Numbered from the stretch's first letter, positions 38,801 to 51,090 are shown. The stretch is 64,000 nt of DNA from Colletes latitarsis (GCF_051014445.1 NW_027488365.1:43844001-43908000), one strand, 5' to 3'. The notes: generated by a model not told the origin, from the letters alone. Numbers and translations: made by a program.

Positions 38801-41800
38801 TCGCCTTTTTCGCAAACTTGTTGGCCAGATCATGGGTTTTTTCCGTGTTTGAATCACGTAGTAACGTTGTACCACACTGAGGCAGTCAATTAAACCTGGA
38901 TTCGGACAGTATTTTAGAGGATAACACCGGTTAGGTCTGGGTTAGGTCTGGGTTATGCCCGCATCTGGCTCATGATTTTGCCTTCTTCGCATACTTGTTG
39001 GCTAGATCCTGGGTTTTTTTCGTGATTGAATCACGTAGTAATATGGTAATACACTGAAGCAGTCAATTAAACCTGGTTTCGAACAATATTTTAGAGGATA
39101 ATACCGGTTAGGTCTGGCTTAGGTCTGGGTTATGCCCCCATGTGGCTCATGATTTTGCCTTCTTCGCATACTTGTAGGCCGGATCCTGGGTTTTTTTCGT
39201 GTTTGAATTACGTAGTTATGTGGTAACACATATGAGCAGTCAATTAACCCTTGTTTCGATCCATATTTCAGAGGATAACACCGGTTACGTCTGGGTTAGG
39301 TCCGGGATATGCCCGCATCTGGCTCATGATTTTGCCCTCTTCGCATACTTGTTGGCCAGACCCTGGGTTTTTTTCGTGTTTGAATCAGGTAGTAATGTGG
39401 TAACACACTGAAGCAGTCAATTAAACCTGGTTTCGATCAATATTTTAGAGGACAACACCGGTTAGGTCTGGGTTAGGTCTGGGTTATGCCCGCATCTGGC
39501 TCATGATTTCGCCTTCTTCGCATACTTGTTGGCCAGATCCTGGGTTTTTTCCGTGTTTGAATCACGTAGTAATGTGGTACCACACTGAGGCAGTCAATTA
39601 AACCTGGTTGCCATCAATATTTCTGAGGATAACACCGGTTAGGTCTGGGCTAGGTCCGGGATATGCCCGCATCTGGCTCATGATTTTGCCTTCTTCGCAT
39701 ACTTGTTGGCCAGATCCTGGGTTTTTTTCGTGTTTGAATCACGTAGTAATGTGGTAACACACTGAAGCAGTCAATTAAACCTGGTTTCGATCAATATTTT
39801 AGAGGATAACACCGGTTAGGTCTGGGTTAGGTCTGGGTTATGCCCGCATCTGGCTCATGATTTCGCCTTCTTCGCATACTTGTTGGCCAGATCCTGGGTT
39901 CTTTTCGTGTTTGAATCACGTAGTAATGTGGTAACACACTGAAGCAGTCAATTAAACCTGGTTTCGATCAATATTTTAGAGGATAACACCGGTTAGGTCT
40001 GGGTTATGCCCGCATCTGGCTCATGATTTTGCCTTCTTCGCATACTTGTTGGCCAGATCCTGGTTTTTTCTCGTGTTTGAATCACGTAGTAATGTGGTAA
40101 CACACTGAAGGAGTCAATTAAACCTGGTTTCGATCATTGTTTTAGACGATAACACCGGTTAGGTCTGGGTTAGGTCTGGGATATGCGCGCATCTGGCTTA
40201 TACTTTCGCCTTTTTCGCAAACTTGTTGGCCAGATCATGGGTTTTTTCCGTGTTTGAATCACGTAGTAACGTTGTACCACACTGAGGCAGTCAATTAAAC
40301 CTGGATTCGGACAGTATTTTAGAGGATAACACCGGTTAGGTCTGGGTTAGGTCTGGGTTATGCCCGCATCTGGCTCATGATTTTGCCTTCTTCGCATACT
40401 TGTTGGCCGGATGCTGGGTTTTTTTCGTGTTTTTGGATCACGTAGTAATGTGGTAACCCACTGAAGCAGTCAATTAAACCTGGTTTCGATCAATATTTTA
40501 GAGGATAACACCGGTTAGGTCTGGGTTATGCCCGCATCTGGCTCATGATTTTGCCTTCTTCGCATACTTGTTGGCCAGATCCTGGGTTTTTCTCGTGTTT
40601 GAATCACGTAGTAATGTGGTAACACACTGAAGGAGTCAATTAAACCTGGTTTCGATCATTATTTTAGACGATAACACCGGTTAGGTCTGGGTTAGGTCTG
40701 GGATATGCGCGCATCTGGCTTATACTTTCGCCTTTTTCGCAAACTTGTTGGCCAGATCATGGGTTTTTTCCGTGTTTGAATCACGTAGTAACGTTGTACC
40801 ACACTGAGGCAGTCAATTAAACCTGGATTCGGACAGTATTTTAGAGGATAACACCGGTTAGGTCTGGGTTAGGTCTGGGTTATGCCCGCATCTGGCTCAT
40901 GATTTTGCCTTCTTCGCATACTTGTTGGCCAGATCCTGGGTTTTTTTCGTGTTTGAATCACGTAGTAATGTGGTAATACACTGAAGCAGTCAATTAAACC
41001 TGGTTTCGATCAATATTTTAGAGGATAACACCGGTTAGGTCTGGGTTAGGTCTGGGTTATGCCCGCATCTGGCTCATGATTTTGCCTTCTTCGCATACTT
41101 GTTGGCCAGATCCTGGGTTTTTTTCGTGTTTGAATCACGTAGTAATGTGGTAACACACTGAAGCAGTCAATTAAACCTGGTTTCGATCAATATTTTAGAG
41201 GATAACACCGGTTAGGTCTGGGTTAGGTCTGGGATATGCGCGCATCTGGCTTATACTTTCTCCTTTTTCGCAAACTTGTTGGCTAGATCCTGGGTTTTTT
41301 TCGTGATTGAATCACGTAGTAATATGGTAATACACTGAAGCAGTCAATTAAACCTGGTTTCGAACAATATTTTAGAGGATAATACCGGTTAGGTCTGGAT
41401 TAGGTCTGGGTTATGCCCGCATATGGCTCATGATTTTGCCTTCTTCGCATACTTGTAGGCCGGATCCTGGGTTTTTTTAGTGTTTGAATTACGTAGTTAT
41501 GTGGTAACACATATGAGCAGTCAATTAACCCTTGTTTCGATCCATATTTCAGAGGATAACACCGGTTAGGTCTGGGTTAGGTCCGGGATATGCCCGCATC
41601 TGGCTTATGATTTTGCCCTCTTCGCATACTTGTTGGCCAGACCCTGGGTTTTTTTCGTGTTTGAATCAGGTAGTAATGTGGTAACACACTGAAGCAGTCA
41701 ATTAAACCTGGTTTCGATCAATATTTTAGAGGACAACACCGGTTAGGTCTGGGTTAGGTCTGGGTTATGCCCGCATCTGGCTCATGATTTCGCCTTCTTC

Positions 41801-44770
41801 GCATACTTGTTGGCCAGATCCTGGGTTTTTTCCGTGTTTGAATCACGTAGTAATGTGGTACCACACTGAGGCAGTCAATTAAACCTGGTTTCCATCAATA
41901 TTTCTGAGGATAACACCGGTTAGGTCTGGGCTAGGTCCGGGATATGCCCGCATCTGGCTCATGATTTTGCCTTCTTCGCATACTTGTTGGCCAGATCCTG
42001 GGTTTTTTTCGTGTTTGAATCACGTAGTAATGTGGTAACACACTGAAGCAGTCAATTAAACCTGGTTTCGATCAATATTTTAGAGGATAACACCGGTTAG
42101 GTCTGGGTTAGGTCTGGGTTATGCCCGCATCTGGCTCATGATTTCGCCTTCTTCGCATACTTGTTGGCCAGATTCTGGGTTCTTTTCGTGTTTGAATCAC
42201 GTAGTAATGTGGTAACACACTGAAGCAGTCAATTAAACCTGGTTTCGATCAATATTTTAGAGGATAACACCGGTTAGGTCTGGGTTATGCCCGCATCTGG
42301 CTCATGATTTTGCCTTCTTCGCATACTTGTTGGCCAGATCCTGGGTTTTTCTCGTGTTTGAATCACGTAGTAATGTGGTAACACACTGAAGGAGTCAATT
42401 AAACCTGGTTTCGATCATTATTTTAGACGATAACACCGGTTAGGTCTGGGTTAGGTCTGGGATATGCGCGCATCTGGCTTATACTTTCGCCTTTTTCGCA
42501 AACTTGTTGGCCAGATCATGGGTTTTTTCCGTGTTTGAATCACGTAGTAACGTTGTACCACACTGAGGCAGTCAATTAAACCTGGATTCGGACAGTATTT
42601 TAGAGGATAACACCGGTTAGGTCTGGGTTAGGTCTGGGTTATGCCCGCATCTGGCTCATGATTTTGCCTTCTTCGCAAACTTGTTGGCCAGATCCTGGGT
42701 TTTTTTCGTGTTTGAATCACGTAGTAATGTGGTAATACACTGAAGCAGTCAATTAAACCTGGTTTCGATCAATATTTTAGAGGATAACACCGGTTAGGTC
42801 TGGGTTAGGTCTGGGTTATGCCCGCATCTGGCTCATGATTTTGCCTTCTTCGCATACTTGTTGGCCAGATCCTGGGTTTTTTTCGTGTTTGAATCACGTA
42901 GTAATGTGGTAGCACACTGAAGCAGTCAATTAAACCTGGTTTCGATCAATATTTTAGAGGATAACACCGGTTAGGTCTGGGTTAGGTCTGGGATATGCGC
43001 GCATCTGGCTTATACTTTCTCCTTTTTCGCAAACTTGTTGGCTAGATCCTGGGTTTTTTTCGTGATTGAATCACGTAGTAATATGGTAATACACTGAAGC
43101 AGTCAATTAAACATGGTTTCGAACAATATTTTAGAGGATAATACCGGTTAGGTCTGGCTTAGGTCTGGGTTATGCCCGCATATGGCTCATGATTTTGCCA
43201 TCTTCGCATACTTGTAGGCCGGATCCTGGGTTTTTTTCGTGTTTGAATTACGTAGTTATGTGGTAACACATATGAGCAGTCAATTAACCCTTGTTTCGAT
43301 CCATATTTCAGAGGATAACACCGGTTAGGTCTGGGTTAGGTCCGGGATATGCCCGCATCTGGCTCATGATTTTGCCCTCTTCGCATACTTGTTGGCCAGA
43401 CCCTGGGTTTTTTTCGTGTTTGAATCAGGTAGTAATGTGGTAACACACTGAAGCAGTCAATTAAACCTGGTTTCGATCAATATTTTAGAGGACAACACCG
43501 GTTAGGTCTGGGTTAGGTCTGGGTTATGCCCGCATCTGGCTCATGATTTCGCCTTCTTCGCATACTTGTTGGCCAGATCCTGGGTTTTTTCCGTGTTTGA
43601 ATCACGTAGTAATGTGGTACCACACTGAGGCAGTCAATTAAACCTGGTTTCCATCAATATTTCTGAGGATAACACCGGTTAGGTCTGGGCTAGGTACGGG
43701 ATATGCCCGCATCTGGCTCATGATTTTGCCTTCTTCGCATACTTGTTGGCCAGATCCTGGGTTTTTTTCGTGTTTGAATCACGTAGTAATGTGGTAACAC
43801 ACTGAAGCAGTCAATTAAACCTGGTTTCGATCAATATTTTAGAGGATAACACCGGTTAGGTCTGGGTTAGGTCTGGGTTATGCCCGCATCTGGCTCATGA
43901 TTTCGCCTTCTTCGCATACTTGTTGGCCAGATCCTGGGTTCTTTTCGTGTTTGAATCACGTAGTAATGTGGTAACACACTGAAGCAGTCAATTAAACCTG
44001 GTTTGGATCAATATTTTAGAGGATAACACCGTTTCGGTCTGGGTTAGGTCTGGGATATGCGCGCATATGGCTTATACTTTCTCCTCTTTCGCAAACTTGT
44101 TGGCTAGATCCTGGGTTTTTTTCGGGTTTGAATCACGTGGTAATGTGGTACGACACAGAAACAATCCATTAAACCTGGATTCGGACAGTATTTTAGAGGA
44201 TAACACCGGTTCGGTCTGGGTTAGGTCTGGGATATGCGCGCATCTGGCTTATACTTTCTCCTTTTTCGCAAACTTGTTGGCTAGATCCTGGGTTTTTTCG
44301 GGTTCGAATCACGTAGTAATGTGGTAACACACTGAAGCAGTGAATTGAACCTGGTTTCGATCAATATTTTAGAGGATAACACCGGTTAGGTCTGGGTTAG
44401 GTCTGGGATATGCACGCATCTGCCATATACTTTCGCCTTCTTCGCATTCTTGTTGGCCAGATCCTGGGTTTTTTTCGTGTTTGAATCACGTAGTAATGTG
44501 GTAACACAATGAAGCAGTCAATTAAACCTGGTTTCGATCAATATTTTAGAGGATAACACCGGTTAGGTCTGGGTTAGGTCTGGGTTATGCCCGCATCTGG
44601 CTTGTACTTTCGCCTTTTTCGCAAACTTGTTGGCTAGATCCTGGGTTTTTTTCGTGTTTGAATCACGTAGTAATGTGGTAACACAATGAAGCAGTCAATT
44701 AACCCTGGTTTCGATCAATATTTTGGAGGATAACACCGGTTAGGTCTGGGTTAGGTCTGGGTTATGCCCG

Positions 44771-45478
44771 CATCTGGCTCATGATTTTGCCTTTTTCGCA
44801 AACTTGTTGGCCAGATCTTGGGATTTTTTCGTGTTTGAATCACGTAGTAATGTGGTAACACATTGAAGCAGTCAATTAAACCTCGTTTCGCTCAGTATTT
44901 TAGAGGATAACACCGGTTAGGTCTGGCTTTGGTCTGGGTTATACCCGCATCTGGCTCATGATTTTGCCTTCTTCGCAAACTTGTTGGCCAGATCCTGGGT
45001 TTTTTCCGTGTTTGAATCACGTAGTAATGTGGTACCACACTGATGCAGTCAATTAAACCTGGTTTCGATCAATATTTTAGAGGTTAACACCGGTTAGGTC
45101 TGGGTTAGGTCTGGGATATGCGCGCATCTGGCTCATGATTTTGCCTTTTTCGCAAACTTGTTGGCCAGATCTTGGGATTTTTTCGTGTTTGAATCACGTA
45201 GTAATGTGGTAACACATTGAAGCAGTCAATTAAACCTCGTTTCGCTCAGTATTTTAGAGGATAACACCGGTTAGGTCTGGCTTTGGTCTGGGTTATACCC
45301 GCATCTGGCTCATGATTTTGCCTTCTTCGCAAACTTGTTGGCCAGATCCTGGGTTTTTTCCGTGTTTGAATCACGTAGTAATGTGGTACCACACTGATGC
45401 AGTCAATTAAACCTGGTTTCGATCAATATTTTAGAGGTTAACACCGGTTAGGTCTGGGTTAGGTCTGGGATATGCGCG
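44771..45478 (+). repeat. 354-bp tandem dimer duplication with a chimeric B/A monomer at the join
   Basis: The dimer from 44771 is repeated from 45125. It includes the rare TTGGGATTTTTTCG, CTGGCTTTGGTCTGGG and AGAGGTTAACACC variants. At the join a type B start (GATATGCGCG) runs straight into a type A body (CATCTGGCTCATGATTTTG), a hybrid expected from an out-of-register crossover within the shared GCATCTGGCT segment. Confidence 0.75.
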
Positions 45479-48106
45479 CATCTGGCTTACACTTTCGCCT
45501 TTTTCGCAAACTTGTTGGCCAGATCCTGGGTTTTTTCCGTGTTTGAATCACGTAGTAGTGTGGTACCACACTGATGCAGTCAATTAAACCTGATTTTGAT
45601 CAATATTTCAGAGGATAACACCGGTTAGGTCTGGGTTAGGTCTGGGATATGCCCGCATCTGGCTCATGATTTTGCCTTCTTCGCATACTTGTTGGCCGGA
45701 TCCTGGGTTTTTTCCGTGTTTGAATCACGTAGTAATGTGGTACCACACTGAGGCAGTCAATTAAACCTGGTTTCGATCAATATTTCACAGGATAACACCG
45801 GTTAGGTCTGGGTTAGGTCCGGGATATGCCCGCATCTGGCTCATGATTTTGCCTTCTTCGCATACTTGTTGGCCGGATCCTGGGTTTTTTTCGTGTTTTT
45901 GGATCACGTAGTAATGTGGTAACCCACTGAAGCAGTCAATTAAACCTGGTTTCGATCAATATTTTAGAGGATAACACCGGTTAGGTCTGGGTTATGCCCG
46001 CATCTGGCTCATGATTTTGCCTTCTTCGCATACTTGTTGGCCAGATCCTGGGTTTTTCTCGTGTTTGAATCACGTAGTAATGTGGTAACACACTGAAGGA
46101 GTCAATTAAACCTGGTTTCGATCATTATTTTAGACGATAACACCGGTTAGGTCTGGGTTAGGTCTGGGATATGCGCGCATCTGGCTTATACTTTCGCCTT
46201 TTTCGCAAACTTGTTGGCCAGATCATGGGTTTTTTCCGTGTTTGAATCACGTAGTAACGTTGTACCACACTGAGGCAGTCAATTAAACCTGGATTCGGAC
46301 AGTATTTTAGAGGATAACACCGGTTAGGTCTGGGTTAGGTCTGCGTTATGCCCGCATCTGGCTCATGATTTTGCCTTCTTCGCATACTTGTTGGCCAGAT
46401 CCTGGGTTTTTTTCGTGTTTGAATCACGTAGTAATGTGGTAATACACTGAAGCAGTCAATTAAACCTGGTTTCGATCAATATTTTAGAGGATAACACCGG
46501 TTAGGTCTGGGTTAGGTCTGGGTTATGCCCGCATCTGGCTCATGATTTTGCATTATTCGCAAACTTGTTGGCCGGATCTTGGGTTTTTTTCGTGTTTGAA
46601 TCACGTAGTAATGTGGTAACACACTGAAGCAGTCAATTAAACCTCGTTTCGCTCAGTATTTTAGAGGATAACACCGGTTAGGTCTGGGTTAGGTCCGGGA
46701 TATGCGCGCATCTGGCTTATACTTTCGCCTTTTTCGGAAACTTGTTGGCTAGATCCCGGGTTTTTTCGGGATTGAATCGCGTAGTAATGTGGTAACACAC
46801 TGAAGCAGTCAATTAAACCAGGTTTCAATCAATATTTGAGAGGATAACACCGGTTAGGTCTGGGTTAGGTCTGGGATATGCGCGCATCTGGCTTATACTT
46901 TCGCCTTTTTCGTAAACTTGTTGGCCAGATCCTGGGTTTTTTCCGTGTTTGAATCACGTAGTAATGTGGTACCACACTGAGGCAGTCAATTAAACCTGGT
47001 TTCGATCAATATTTCAGAGGATAACACCGGTTAGGTCTGGGTTAGGTCCGGGATATGCCCGCATCTGGCTCATGATTTTGCCATTTTCGCAAACTTGTTG
47101 GCCAGATCATGGGTTTTTCCCCTGTTTGAATCACGTAGTAATATTGTACCACACTGAGGCAGTCAATTAAACCTGGATTCGAACAGTATTTTAGAGGATA
47201 ACACCGGTTAGGTCTGGGTTAGGTCTGTGTTATGCCCGCATCTGGCTCATGATTTTGCCTTCTTCGCATACTTGTTGGCCAGATCCTGGGTTTTTTTCGT
47301 GTTTGAATCACGTAGTAATGTGGTAACACACTGAAGCAGTCAATTAAGCCAGGTTTCGATCAATATTTTAGGGGATAACACCGGTTAGGTCTGGGTTAGG
47401 TCTGGGATATGCGCGCATCTGGCTTATACTTTCGCCTTTTTCGCAAACTTGTTGGCCAGATCCTGGGTTTTTTCCGTGTTTGAATCACGTAGTAATGTGG
47501 TACCACACTGAGGCAGTCAATTAAACCTGGTTTCGATCCATATTTCACAGGATAACACCGGTTAGGTCTGGGTTAGGTCTGGGTTATGCCCGCATCTGGC
47601 TCATGATTTTGTCTTCTTCGCATACTTGTTGGCCAGATCCTGGGTTTTTTTCGTGTTTGAATCACGTAGTAATGTGGTAACACACTGAAGCAGTCAATTA
47701 AACCAGGTTTCGATTAATATTTTAGGGGATAACACCGGTTAGGTCTGGGTTAGGTCTGGGATATGCGCGCATCTGGCTTATACTTTCGCCTTTTTCGCAA
47801 ACTTGTTGGCCAGATCCTGGGTTTTTTCCGTGTTTGAATCACGTAGTAATGTGGTACCACACTGAGGCAGTCAATTAAACCTGGTTTCGATCAATATTTC
47901 ACAGGATAACACCGGTTAGGTCTGGGTTAGGTCTGGGTTATGCCCGCATCTGGCTCATGATTTTGTCTTCTTCGCATACTTGTTGGCCAGATCCTGGGTT
48001 TTTTTCGTGTTTGAATCACGTAGTAATGTGGTAACACACTGAAGCAGTCAATTAAACCAGGTTTCGATCAATATTTTAGGGGATAACACCGGTTAGGTCT
48101 GGGTTA

Positions 48107-48122
48107 GGTCTGGGATATGCGC
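48107..48122 (+). repeat. Target-site duplication, left copy (16 bp)
   Basis: GGTCTGGGATATGCGC lies immediately before the element and again right after its poly(A) tail. It is normal satellite sequence: the end of a TTAGGTCTGGG unit plus the start of a type B monomer. The base before it is A, which cannot be distinguished from the last A of the tail, so the duplication could be 17 bp. Confidence 0.93.
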
Positions 48123-48459
48123 CCCTCAGGGGGAGTGTCCGGCCAGGTGTCCGGCGCAGTACGGGGCGTAGCGACCCCGAGGTACGTGATGCTAATCACA
48201 CCGTAAGCCTCCTGTTGGTCGTCGCAACGACCCATTCACAAATCCAGTTTTGGTTTTGTGAATGGTACGTGGCGGCAGGAGGACCGGGGGCCTTGGCTTA
48301 ACCGCCTGGGCCGCGAGGATGGTAACTCTATAAATTACCCTCTGATCCTAAGTTATGGTGCGCGGCGATGGGATGCATGGTTGGGAGAGAAGGCCCAATC
48401 CCTAGCGACCACCTCCGGGGGCACCTGCCGAACCCCCGGAGTATTAGGCTTCCCCAGGC
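48123..48459 (+). promoter_or_regulatory. 5'UTR of the R1-clade element, with hairpin
   Basis: 337 bp between the insertion junction and the first in-frame ATG of ORF1. R1-type elements carry their internal promoter and translation signals here, but I recognise no specific promoter motif. The 5' end is GC-rich and self-complementary (CCCC/GGGG pairs in the first 15 bases, and a TGTCCGGC direct repeat). A clear hairpin has the 11-bp perfect stem CCATTCACAAA (48232-48242) and TTTGTGAATGG (48255-48265) with a 12-nt loop. Short upstream frames end quickly and look like noise. Confidence 0.7.
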
Positions 48460-51090
48460 ATGGCGGCTCTGCCTGGGGTGACCTCCATTCCGACCACACT
48501 CGTGGGAACAGTAATGGACATTAATGACTCTCAAATTAGCAACCGGACTGGAAATTTGGAAAACGGAATGGCACGTGTATCGGCAGACGAGATTGGTTTA
48601 TTGAACAATAATATGGATGGACCACTTCCTGGTGGGGTTAAACCCACGGTCAGGAGTGTGCAGGTGGTTAATCCCCCGTTGGGGGTCCACCTGGAGGGTG
48701 ATGTTGACCTGGTCAGGGTCGGTCCCGCTCCTGTTGTCAGCCTAGAGCGGCTAAATGTCACGGAGTGGCGTAAGGCGGGGAGGGAATCACCTCCCCGCAA
48801 GAGGCATGATGCCGTGGGATCGCTGCCTTCGATGGGCGGCGCAGCCCAGAGGAAAGATGAGGGGACGGTATGCGTTGGGAATACCATCTCCCACACCCTC
48901 GACGACGACGACTCGCAGGATGGCGACGAGTGGGCGCCGAATCCTTGCACCGGTGACGAAGCTGAGAGTGGCGACTCCAGCGAGGGTTATGGTCCCGGTA
49001 AGAGAAAGAGGAAGGGCCCCGGGGCTGGAAGACCCAGGGGTATCTTCGTGGACCCCAAAAAGTTGGGTCCCGGGATGAAGGCCCTGCCGAAGCAGGCAGA
49101 CCTCCGCAACATTGCGGAGGTCATGAAATCGGACGAGCTCCTGGGTCGGCTCAAGGAGCAACTAGAGTCCGTCGTCAAGGTGGCAGACACCGCAAGCCAC
49201 CTTAAGACGACGGACATACGTGGGCTCCGCTTGGCAGCGAGGGTGGCTATGGTCAGCGCCGAAGAACTTCACGGCAGAGCTGACCGTGCCGAAAATCCCA
49301 ATAGGCCGGCCCGGGAGGTAGTCATTCGCCAGGGCGAGTGGGAGAGGAGGGCCAAGGCCCTCGAGAAGAGGCTGGAAGTGGCAGACAACACCGCCACCAC
49401 GCTGTCCGAGACCGTGAGGGTGAAGGACAGGGAGTTGGAGCACCTCAGGCGGGTAGTGCGCCGCCTGAGGTATAAGGAGGAGCGCCGGAGGCTGCTCCGG
49501 GAGGAGGAGGAGATGGCCGGCGAGGCGCCGCCGGACCATGAATTGCCGTGTGTCCCTCGACCCCGGCGGAAGGATCTCCTTCCGTCAACTTTTGCCGGGG
49601 GGGACACCGGCATGGAGGTCGAGACGGCGGTCCCTGGACCGTCGCCTGCAACGCGGTCCGTTCCGATTGAGGAGAGTCCCGCGTCCGGAAACCCTTTGGT
49701 GGTCATGATGACCGATGTGGTGAAAAGGGTTTCCGAGATGGCGGGACAGATATCAGCCGTGGAGGACCGAGTCGAGGCGCGGCTTGAAGCTGTTTGGCGG
49801 ATGGTAACCCGCCCGCCTTTGGGGAAAGGCATGGTGGCCCCACCTCCATCCTTGCGGGCGAACCCGACGGTGGCTTCGAAAGTGCCGGATACGCCGAGGG
49901 CAAACGGGAAGGGGACCGCGGCTGCGAAAACAGGGTGTGCGTATGCCGCCGTGAAAGCCCCTGCGGCTCCCACTAAGCTGACACCCCAGAGGAATGGCGC
50001 CACCAAGGCCGTGCGTGGCACACCAGAGACAGGAGTGGCAGGAGTTGCGAAGCCCCCTGTCGCGGAACATAAGGTGCCAACAAAGTCAGTGCCTCGTCCC
50101 CCTCCGCCACCTCCCAAGACCGATAGCGGCAGGGCCCCTCCGTCAGCCCACACCAAAGCGAAGGATACTCCTGCCCCCGCCAACGATGGGCAGAATACGT
50201 GGGCGGAGGTGGAAAGGCGGGGGAAGAAGAAGGCAGCAGAGAAGGGTGCGGCACCTGCCGCAACCTCCACCAAGGGTGGGAAGTCCGCCGCGTCGCGTCG
50301 GCCTGCCGCTAATACTGCGGCCGGCGTCAACAAAAAGAGTGGTACCCAGTCTGCGGCGGTAAAATTACCGAGGCTGTCAAGGAATGCGGCAGTCTCGGTG
50401 ACCGCCGCTACTGGGCGGGAAGGAGATCTGGGCCCCCTCCTCAATAGGGTGATGCCCGGGATCTGCCAGGATCTCGGGATCACCGGGATGCGCCCCACCA
50501 GGGCCGTCACCGGGGCGCTTCTCTTAGCGATCCCCGGCGAAGAGGGCAAGGAGAAAGCGTCCGCCCTGCGGGCGCGTCTCGAGGGGGCCCTCGAGGCGGA
50601 AGGTGTTCGGGTGGCTTGCCCCCAAAAACAGGCCGAGTTACGAGTTTCAGGCCTGTCGGAGGCAGCCACCCAGCAGAATGTGAGGGAGGCCCTTGCCACA
50701 GCCGGGGGTTGCGGCGCAGCGGAGGTCAACGTTGGTGACCTCCGTCGGGACAGCTCGGGCATGTTTACTGCCTGGGCCCGCTGTCCCCTTCGCGCTGCAA
50801 CCAAGCTCGCGAAGTCCAGCCGACTTATGGTCGGCATCTTCGAGGCCCGGCTGGCAGTCCTCGCAGCGAGGCCGTTGCAGTGTCACCGCTGCCTAGAGTT
50901 CGGCCATGTCCGGCAGCGGTGCACCAGCACCGTTGATCGCAGCGGCCTCTGCTACCGCTGCGGAGGGGCCTCCCACACCGCACGGGAGTGCACGGCCGCC
51001 CCTAAATGCCCCCTTTGTGTGGGCTTGGGGCGGCCAGCGGATCACCGCATGGGTGGGGCGGCGTGCCGTCCCCCCAAGCGCAAGGGGTAG
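48460..51090 (+). CDS. ORF1 (Gag-like nucleic-acid-binding protein) of R1-clade retrotransposon
   Basis: An 876-codon frame. The ATG at 48460 is the first after an in-frame TAG at 48445. ORF1 proteins of this clade bind element RNA to form the particle brought to chromatin. Visible from N to C: a basic patch GKRKRKGPG with an AT-hook-like GRPRG at about 180-194; a charged, probably coiled-coil helix at about 285-350, rich in Glu and Arg; an Ala/Pro/Lys-rich low-complexity stretch at about 450-640 including PPPPPP near 546; a conserved pre-knuckle domain at about 650-800 (GALLLAIPG, ELRVSGLSE, ARCPLRAATKLAK); then three knuckles. These are C808-C811-H816-C821, C831-C834-H839-C844, and the longer C850-C853-H862-C869. 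The frame stops at TAG 51088-51090 soon after the third knuckle. Open codons continue in frame beyond it, so this stop may be a mutation or a read-through site. Confidence 0.93.
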   Translation: MAALPGVTSIPTTLVGTVMDINDSQISNRTGNLENGMARVSADEIGLLNNNMDGPLPGGVKPTVRSVQVVNPPLGVHLEGDVDLVRVGPAPVVSLERLNVTEWRKAGRESPPRKRHDAVGSLPSMGGAAQRKDEGTVCVGNTISHTLDDDDSQDGDEWAPNPCTGDEAESGDSSEGYGPGKRKRKGPGAGRPRGIFVDPKKLGPGMKALPKQADLRNIAEVMKSDELLGRLKEQLESVVKVADTASHLKTTDIRGLRLAARVAMVSAEELHGRADRAENPNRPAREVVIRQGEWERRAKALEKRLEVADNTATTLSETVRVKDRELEHLRRVVRRLRYKEERRRLLREEEEMAGEAPPDHELPCVPRPRRKDLLPSTFAGGDTGMEVETAVPGPSPATRSVPIEESPASGNPLVVMMTDVVKRVSEMAGQISAVEDRVEARLEAVWRMVTRPPLGKGMVAPPPSLRANPTVASKVPDTPRANGKGTAAAKTGCAYAAVKAPAAPTKLTPQRNGATKAVRGTPETGVAGVAKPPVAEHKVPTKSVPRPPPPPPKTDSGRAPPSAHTKAKDTPAPANDGQNTWAEVERRGKKKAAEKGAAPAATSTKGGKSAASRRPAANTAAGVNKKSGTQSAAVKLPRLSRNAAVSVTAATGREGDLGPLLNRVMPGICQDLGITGMRPTRAVTGALLLAIPGEEGKEKASALRARLEGALEAEGVRVACPQKQAELRVSGLSEAATQQNVREALATAGGCGAAEVNVGDLRRDSSGMFTAWARCPLRAATKLAKSSRLMVGIFEARLAVLAARPLQCHRCLEFGHVRQRCTSTVDRSGLCYRCGGASHTARECTAAPKCPLCVGLGRPADHRMGGAACRPPKRKG

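Larger units (their letters stand above)
1670..48122 (+). repeat. Satellite array, ~177-bp monomers carrying TTAGGTCTGGG telomere-like motifs (left block)
   Basis: This stretch is one uninterrupted head-to-tail satellite with no gene. At about 175 bp per monomer it holds roughly 260 monomers (estimate from length). A monomer reads: one or two TTAGGTCTGGG units, T/A-TATGC-C/G-CGCAT, CTGGCT(C/T)AT, TTCGCA(T/A)ACTTGTTGG, CCAGATCCTGGG plus a run of six to eight T, CGTGTTTGAATCACGTAG, GTGGTA(A/C)CACACTG, CAGTCAATTAAACCTGG, TTTCGATCAATATTTTAGAGGATAACACCGG. Lengths cluster at 177-178 bp, or about 166 bp when one 11-bp unit is missing. All monomers point the same way. Short open frames of 60-90 codons inside it recur only because blocks are duplicated, and they show no protein-like features. 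The telomeric or subtelomeric role is inferred; the repeat itself is directly seen. Confidence 0.97.

Noticed and set aside
1670..48122. CRISPR-like regular repetition
   Set aside because: The repeating unit is the whole 177-bp monomer with no unique spacers, and the window carries insect-type retrotransposons.
48258..48524. Upstream coding frame before ORF1 (48258-48524)
   Set aside because: It needs a GTG start and overlaps ORF1 in another frame; the nearby ATG at 48262 is in a frame that closes after about 23 codons. Treated as 5'UTR.
48531..50837. Long minus-strand open frames under ORF1 and ORF2, including one of 522 codons
   Set aside because: High-GC coding DNA leaves the antisense frames open. 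No recognisable domains, and the plus strand has unambiguous motifs.
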